DNA from: CAUZEO01 sp963578625
GTDB taxonomy: Bacteria; Verrucomicrobiota; Kiritimatiellia; SLOV01
Direction: 5' to 3'
DNA: 9,803 bases
Assembly: GCA_963578625.1 (NCBI GenBank)
Contig: CAUZEO010000200.1
Coordinates: 1 to 9,803 of the forward strand
Part shown: one piece after another, positions 6,064 to 9,803 of the stretch
How positions within the stretch are numbered: the stretch's first letter is position 1
Layout of the letters: every line of letters starts with the position of its first letter
Translations under genes and position numbers: made by a program
The notes under the pieces: generated by a model
Seen by the model: the letters and a program-made list of their open reading frames with translations, nothing else
The model's database searches: none
What the model was told of the DNA's origin: nothing

Positions 6064-7098
6064 ATGCAAGCAACAAGACCAAAAGACCCACAGGAATACC
6101 CATGGTCAAAGTGGGCCGATGAAATGCTCTTATCCATACGAATTTGCGATCTAGGGCTCCGGCGGGCAGACTCCGCACTGAAGGCCCGAATAGACCGCGT
6201 GCATTTTGAACCTACCCAAAAGGGCCTTGTCTTTCAACCCCGCAGCGATTTAACCACCGAATGGCTGTGCCCGGACAGGGTTCCCTGGATCGGGATTCCG
6301 TTTTCCCTTGCCCATTCCAGACTCCGCGACCTTGAAAAATCGCAAATTCGTGAGATCGAAGGAGATACAGAACATGATTGCATGAAGCTCCTCCGCCACG
6401 AGGCCGGACACGCGATTAATTATGCCTACCGGCTTTGCCAGAAATCCCGGTGGCGGGAGCTATTCTGCCCAATTTCCGAGGAATACAACGTGCGTGACTA
6501 TTTCCCGCGCAAAGACAGCCGTGCGTTCGTGGTGCACCTGCCCGAAAACTACGCCCAGGCGCATCCTGATGAAGACTTTGCGGAAACATTCGCCATGTGG
6601 CTCACCCCCGGGCTGGACTGGGAAAAGCGCTCCCGGGGGACAAAAGCGATCAAAAAGCTCGAATACGTCGATCACCTGATGGCGGGAATCAGATCCCGGT
6701 CGCCGGTGGTCGCGACCGGCGCCAAGCTCTGGCCCGTGGAACGGCTCCGGTCCACACTACAGTCCTACTACCGCAAGAAGCAGCGGGACCTGGGGGACGA
6801 TTATCATGGGTTCTACGATGAGGCGCTTTGCAGAATTTTCGTCTGGAATCCCTCCAATCCGGGGACGGTGCGGGCATCCGTATTTCTTCGGAAACACAAA
6901 AAATTCCTCACAAATCAGATCGCGGGAACGGCTCGGCTCAAGAAGTATGAGGTCGACTCTCTCATCCGGCGCATGTACCAATGCACCCAAGAATTGGAAC
7001 TGAATTTAGGGGACGACGAACAGCACAGCCTGGTGCGGCTGAGCATCCGCCTCACGGCCCATCTTTGCGATCAGCGCAAGATTCAGCGAGGCACGTAA
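6064..7098 (+). CDS. Putative zinc-binding metallopeptidase (Peptidase_Mx-like, HEAGH)
   Basis: The 344-residue protein fits the bacterial 'putative zinc-binding metallopeptidase' family. Signature stretches in order are LLSIRICDLGLR, EWLCPDRVPWIGIPFSLAHS (family: plant-like word order EW..PD..P.IGIPF.LAHPRL), the zinc motif LLRHEAGHAINYAYRL (H112, E113, H116), the family's FVVHLPENYAQAHPDEDFAE and ETFAMWLTP, where E170/E174 are candidates for the third ligand, and KKLEYVDHLM. The first two histidines bind zinc and E113 would activate water. No signal peptide or membrane helix is seen, so it is probably cytoplasmic; many relatives carry an N-terminal zinc-ribbon that is absent here. The ATG at 6064 is preferred over an in-frame TTG at 6028; neither has a strong Shine-Dalgarno site. 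The ATP-grasp gene follows after 4 bp, so the two are cotranscribed. Substrate is unknown. Confidence 0.82.
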   Translation: MQATRPKDPQEYPWSKWADEMLLSIRICDLGLRRADSALKARIDRVHFEPTQKGLVFQPRSDLTTEWLCPDRVPWIGIPFSLAHSRLRDLEKSQIREIEGDTEHDCMKLLRHEAGHAINYAYRLCQKSRWRELFCPISEEYNVRDYFPRKDSRAFVVHLPENYAQAHPDEDFAETFAMWLTPGLDWEKRSRGTKAIKKLEYVDHLMAGIRSRSPVVATGAKLWPVERLRSTLQSYYRKKQRDLGDDYHGFYDEALCRIFVWNPSNPGTVRASVFLRKHKKFLTNQIAGTARLKKYEVDSLIRRMYQCTQELELNLGDDEQHSLVRLSIRLTAHLCDQRKIQRGT

Positions 7099-7102
7099 TC
7101 TC

Positions 7103-8122
7103 ATGATGCCGAAACTCAAAATTGCAGTCCTCGTTGACCAGGAGAGAATCGTCGAGAACGATCCGCAGCTCGAGCACGGCCGGGGAAAGGCCGCGGAGGA
7201 GGTCGAGTTTCACGTCGCCGAAACACTGCGCGAAATGGGACACGAAACCGTCATCATCCCGTTCTGCGACAATTTTCACGATACCGTCGAATCTCTCCGG
7301 CGCTGCAACCCGGGCCTGGTGTTCAATCTCACCGAGCATCACCGGGGAGACCGACGGAAAGATCAGCACATCGCCTCGTTGCTGGAGCTCATGGAGTTGC
7401 GCTACACCGGCGCCGACCCTACCGGTCTCATGTTGTGCCGTGACAAGGCCATGTGCAAGCGGATCCTGAGCCACCATAGGATCAAAGTGCCCGACTTCGC
7501 GTCGCTCCCCATGGGCCAAAAGCGAATCCGCCGGAAATTCCCGTTCCCCGTAATCGTAAAACCCCGATTTGAAGACGGGTCCGACGGGATTTCTCTCTCG
7601 TCCCTTGTTTCCAATGAAGAAGAACTGGCGGACCGCGTCACCCTGCTGCAGGAACGCATGGGGCAGCCGGTGATCTGCGAGGAGTATATCGAAGGACGCG
7701 AAGTGTACGTAGGGGTCACGGGAAATGATCGGCTGTCGACATATCCGGCCCGGGAAGTACGCTTCCCAGCATCCCACCACGGACCTCAATTCGCCACATC
7801 CCGGGTGAAACTTGATGAGGCCTATCGCAAGAAATGGAGTATCCAGTTTACCGACGCCGAGTTGAGCGAAGAAATGGAATTGAAGGCGAGCCGGATCAGC
7901 AAGCGAATCTACCGGCTTCTCCAGCTTCGGGATTACGGCCGCATCGACATGCGGATCACCGCGGAGAGCCAGTTCGTGTTTCTCGAAGCCAATCCAAACC
8001 CGGACCTGACAATGGGGGATGAACTGGCGGAAGCCGCGGAAAAATCCGGACTTTCCTACAAACGGCTGATTGCGCGCATTCTTCACCATGCATGGAATCG
8101 GTACAAGGACGGTGGCCGTTAA
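7103..8122 (+). CDS. D-Ala-D-Ala ligase-like ATP-grasp enzyme
   Basis: This 339-residue protein has the D-Ala-D-Ala ligase layout: an N-terminal Rossmann-like domain (KIAVLVDQ ... LVFNLTE near residue 75, YTGA), a central ATP-grasp domain (VIVKPRFEDGSDGIS with K153, and CEEYIEGREVYVGV, 192-205, adenine-binding and flexible parts), and a C-terminal metal site with D282 (RIDMR), E295 and N297 (FLEANPNPD). The 13- and 2-residue spacings match the D/E/N triad of E. coli DdlB. It should form an amide bond by acyl phosphate. The usual N-terminal Gly-Gly/Ser-x-Glu substrate loop and the NTLPG-type sequence after the Asn are not present (here NPNPDLT), so D-alanine may not be the substrate. The start ATG at 7103 has GAGG 11 nt upstream; ATG 7106 is an alternative. 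Its partner is the metallopeptidase gene just upstream. Housekeeping Ddl is normally in the division/cell-wall cluster, so this is probably an accessory ligase. Confidence 0.85.
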   Translation: MMPKLKIAVLVDQERIVENDPQLEHGRGKAAEEVEFHVAETLREMGHETVIIPFCDNFHDTVESLRRCNPGLVFNLTEHHRGDRRKDQHIASLLELMELRYTGADPTGLMLCRDKAMCKRILSHHRIKVPDFASLPMGQKRIRRKFPFPVIVKPRFEDGSDGISLSSLVSNEEELADRVTLLQERMGQPVICEEYIEGREVYVGVTGNDRLSTYPAREVRFPASHHGPQFATSRVKLDEAYRKKWSIQFTDAELSEEMELKASRISKRIYRLLQLRDYGRIDMRITAESQFVFLEANPNPDLTMGDELAEAAEKSGLSYKRLIARILHHAWNRYKDGGR

Positions 8123-8159
8123 GAGCCGGCGCCGCATAATGAGGTATCATAATCAGCAT

Positions 8160-8190
8160 CCAATCTCTGGACACCGCGTCCAGGGGTTGG
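8160..8190 (+). terminator. Strong hairpin after the ATP-grasp gene (terminator-like, no T-run)
   Basis: A 13-bp stem (8160-8172 with 8178-8190) closes a 5-nt loop, ACCGC, 38 nt after the stop codon. Two of the pairs are T-G, which pair in RNA only when the plus strand is transcribed, so selection for an RNA structure read rightward is likely. No U-tract follows (GACTGTAATT), so it may stabilise the mRNA 3' end, assist factor-dependent termination, or be a solitary repeat element. The remainder of 8123-8258 holds only the promoter below. Confidence 0.45.
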
Positions 8191-8220
8191 GACTGTAATT
8201 GCCCGGCACTCCGTGTATTA

Positions 8221-8249
8221 TTGATTTTCGATATTTGATTGTATATATA
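8221..8249 (+). promoter_or_regulatory. Putative promoter for the ABC exporter, nearly leaderless
   Basis: TTGATT (8221-8226) and TATATA (8244-8249) are 17 bp apart within an AT-rich patch. The predicted start of transcription (about 8256) lies only a few bases before the ATG at 8259, and no Shine-Dalgarno site precedes it (TAGCGTAGCGT), so the mRNA may be leaderless. A second TATATA register starts 2 bp earlier. Confidence 0.5.
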
Positions 8250-8258
8250 GCGTAGCGT

Positions 8259-9227
8259 ATGCGATTTCGAGTAAACCAGTATATCGCCCTCGCAGGGCTC
8301 ACCGCACTGGAAACGGTCAGGCAGCCGATCTGCCTCATCCTCACCGCGACCTGTATCGTGTTTATCGGGATTCTACCGCTGGTGCTGACACATTCGTTAG
8401 GGGAGGCAGCCCGGTTGGTCTCTCACAGCGCGCTGGCATTTCACTTCGTGGGCGGCCTGGTGCTCGGCGGGTACGCGGCATGCGCCTCCCTTACCCATGA
8501 GATTCGGCGCGGCACGGCTGCGGCAGTTCTCAGCAAACCGGTCGAGCGAACAACCTTTTTCCTGTCCAAGTTCGTTGGAATCGCCATTGTGCTCCTGCTG
8601 TTCTCCACCGCATTGACCCTCGCCTGCCTGCTTAGTGTGCGAACGGTGTACGACCCGTATACGCTGGACCTTTTCGCGCAGGGATCATTGATCATCGCGG
8701 TCTTCCTGGCGTTTACGGTGGCAGGGATTTTGAATTACACGTTACGCCGCCCTTTCTGTTCGAACGCCTTTGCACTGACCCTCGTCTTCCTCCTTGTAGC
8801 ATTTGTCGCGGTTAATTTCCTGGACGCGCAGGGCAACGCAACGCCATTCGGATCACGGCTCGATTGGGCCCTTCTGCCGGCGAACATTCTGGTGGGGATG
8901 GGAATTCTCGTGCTTGCCGGCATCTCCGTCGGGTTGGCCACTCGCCTGGACATGGTCGCAACCCTGACAATTTGCAGCATCGTTTTTCTATTGGGCCTGA
9001 TGTCCGACTACCTGTTCGGACGGGCCGCCAACGACAACATGATTGCCTTTCTCCTCTACTATGCGCTCCCGAACTGGCAGAATTTCTGGGTAATTGATGC
9101 GCTCTCGGAAGAAAAGAGCATTTCCGCGACGTACCTTCTCACCGTGGGGCAATACGGTTTGCTGTATCTTGCCGGCGTTCTCTCCCTGGGGCTCCTTGCA
9201 TTCAAGAAAGTGGAAGTCAGAGCATGA
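8259..9227 (+). CDS. ABC-2 type transporter permease
   Basis: This 322-residue membrane protein has about eight hydrophobic segments (about residues 25-45, 58-80, 105-128, 143-163, 168-187, 207-228, 231-250 and 297-316). The N-terminal pattern is typical of ABC-2 permeases: an amphipathic start (YIALAGLTALETVRQP), a first helix, then the cytoplasmic loop THEIRRGTAAAVLSKPVERTTFFLSKFVG with the alternative 'switch off helper' features of this family (E-x-R-x-G-T ... L-S-K-P-V-x-R). It would form the membrane channel with the ATPase encoded next, whose ATG overlaps this stop (ATGA), so translation is coupled and stoichiometric. ABC-2 systems usually export; the cargo cannot be inferred. The start is ATG 8259. 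The large loop around residues 252-290 carries the short YYALPNWQNFWVIDAL motif, common in this subfamily. Confidence 0.88.
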   Translation: MRFRVNQYIALAGLTALETVRQPICLILTATCIVFIGILPLVLTHSLGEAARLVSHSALAFHFVGGLVLGGYAACASLTHEIRRGTAAAVLSKPVERTTFFLSKFVGIAIVLLLFSTALTLACLLSVRTVYDPYTLDLFAQGSLIIAVFLAFTVAGILNYTLRRPFCSNAFALTLVFLLVAFVAVNFLDAQGNATPFGSRLDWALLPANILVGMGILVLAGISVGLATRLDMVATLTICSIVFLLGLMSDYLFGRAANDNMIAFLLYYALPNWQNFWVIDALSEEKSISATYLLTVGQYGLLYLAGVLSLGLLAFKKVEVRA

Positions 9228-9803
9228 TCGAAAAATCGGACGAACTCGTCGTTGAAGCAACCGGCCTAACCAAAGTCTTTCGGGACTTCTGGCATCGCCC
9301 GAAAGTCAAGGCGCTCACCGACCTGGATTTGACGGTGCGGAAAGGCGAGGTATTTGGCTTGCTGGGGCCCAACGGATCGGGCAAGAGCACTACGATTAAA
9401 CTTATCCTCGGTTTGCTTCATCCCACCCAGGGCCGGCTTCGCGTCCTGCAGCAATCCCCTCGCGATGTAAAAACGAAAAGAAATATCGGGTACCTCCCGG
9501 AAGAATCCTACCTGTACCCGTACCTCACCGGGCAGGAAACGCTCAATTTCTACGGGAAGCTGTTCGATCTCGATGGACGGGAACGAAGGCAGCGAATTGA
9601 TCAATTGCTTGAAATGATCGGCCTCAAGCATGCGCGCAATCGAGTCGTGGGCGAATTCTCAAAAGGCATGGCCCGTCGAATCGGGCTGGCCCAGGCTCTC
9701 ATTAACGACCCGCAGCTTGTGATCCTGGATGAGCCGACGTCGGGTCTCGATCCCCTGGGGACACAGCAGGTAAAGAACCTGATCGTGGATCTGAAGAAAG
9801 CGA
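9224..9803 (+). CDS. ABC transporter ATP-binding protein (partial, continues past the window)
   Basis: The first 193 residues of an ABC-2 type ATPase are present. Walker A is GPNGSGKST (48-56), the signature region FSKGMARRIGLAQAL (145-159) replaces the classical LSGGQ, Walker B is LVILDE with catalytic E170, and the D-loop is SGLD (173-176). The Q-loop position reads YLPEESYLYPYLTG (90-103), so the usual Gln is Glu (E93), a variant often seen in this type with the FSKGM signature. All catalytic parts within view are intact. It starts at ATG 9224 inside the permease stop (ATGA), and powers that permease. The H-loop and C-terminus lie beyond the window. Confidence 0.93.
   Translation, partial: MIEKSDELVVEATGLTKVFRDFWHRPKVKALTDLDLTVRKGEVFGLLGPNGSGKSTTIKLILGLLHPTQGRLRVLQQSPRDVKTKRNIGYLPEESYLYPYLTGQETLNFYGKLFDLDGRERRQRIDQLLEMIGLKHARNRVVGEFSKGMARRIGLAQALINDPQLVILDEPTSGLDPLGTQQVKNLIVDLKKA

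Noticed and set aside
7052..8137. Long (361-codon) open frame on the minus strand across the ATP-grasp gene
   Set aside because: It is the antisense shadow of a gene whose plus-strand protein carries all expected ATP-grasp motifs; the antisense protein resembles nothing known to me.
1..9803. CRISPR arrays, tRNA or rRNA genes, insertion sequences, phage or toxin-antitoxin genes
   Set aside because: No regularly spaced direct repeats, cloverleaf, rRNA stretches, transposase or integrase-like proteins were seen by eye on either strand.

Overview
The window is a GC-rich (roughly 57-60% by eye) piece of a bacterial chromosome. A Gram-negative outside the well-studied groups seems most likely, for example a member of the Planctomycetes-Verrucomicrobia group, the Acidobacteria or a related lineage. 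This rests only on gene content (a polysaccharide-type O-carbamoyltransferase with an SxtJ-like partner, and a zinc metallopeptidase/ATP-grasp pair) and is low confidence. Apart from one small minus-strand gene and an ambiguous fragment at the left edge, all genes read left to right. There are no rRNA, tRNA, CRISPR, phage or transposase sequences.

Left part (1-959): a decayed surface-sugar locus. After an ambiguous partial reading frame (1-109) comes a 480-bp wreck. It begins with a good Shine-Dalgarno site and the start of glucose-1-phosphate cytidylyltransferase (RfbF), is frameshifted by an extra copy of a CTCC tetranucleotide, and then switches to the last ~50-60 residues of CDP-glucose 4,6-dehydratase (RfbG). 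A deletion inside an ancestral rfbF-rfbG pair explains this. The next 270 bp have no gene. They hold two copies, in opposite orientation, of a ~45-bp palindromic repeat whose stems differ by compensatory base changes, and then a reasonable sigma70-like promoter.

Middle part (960-5560): a tight run of genes. An SxtJ-like membrane protein overlaps a full-length carbamoyltransferase (TAATG). That abuts a cytosolic YbjQ/UPF0145 protein with no spacer, which overlaps (TGATG) a membrane-anchored YbjQ paralogue. After 60 bp comes a GH13 alpha-amylase-family gene that is damaged twice: the region IV NHD motif reads NHV, and a +1 shift in a G4 run breaks the frame. The first two genes probably modify a cell-surface glycan or another secreted metabolite by O-carbamoylation. 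The YbjQ pair has no assigned function.

Right part (5557-9803): a small tail-anchored-like protein runs leftward and shares its stop-codon bases with the amylase gene. Divergent from it is a two-gene unit: a putative zinc metallopeptidase (HEAGH) followed 4 bp later by a D-Ala-D-Ala-ligase-like ATP-grasp enzyme. The ligase keeps the metal- and ATP-site residues but lacks the usual N-terminal glycine-rich substrate motif. A strong 13-bp hairpin follows. An ABC-2 type exporter, with the permease first and the ATPase overlapping it by ATGA and cut by the window end, then starts from its own promoter-like sequence with almost no leader.
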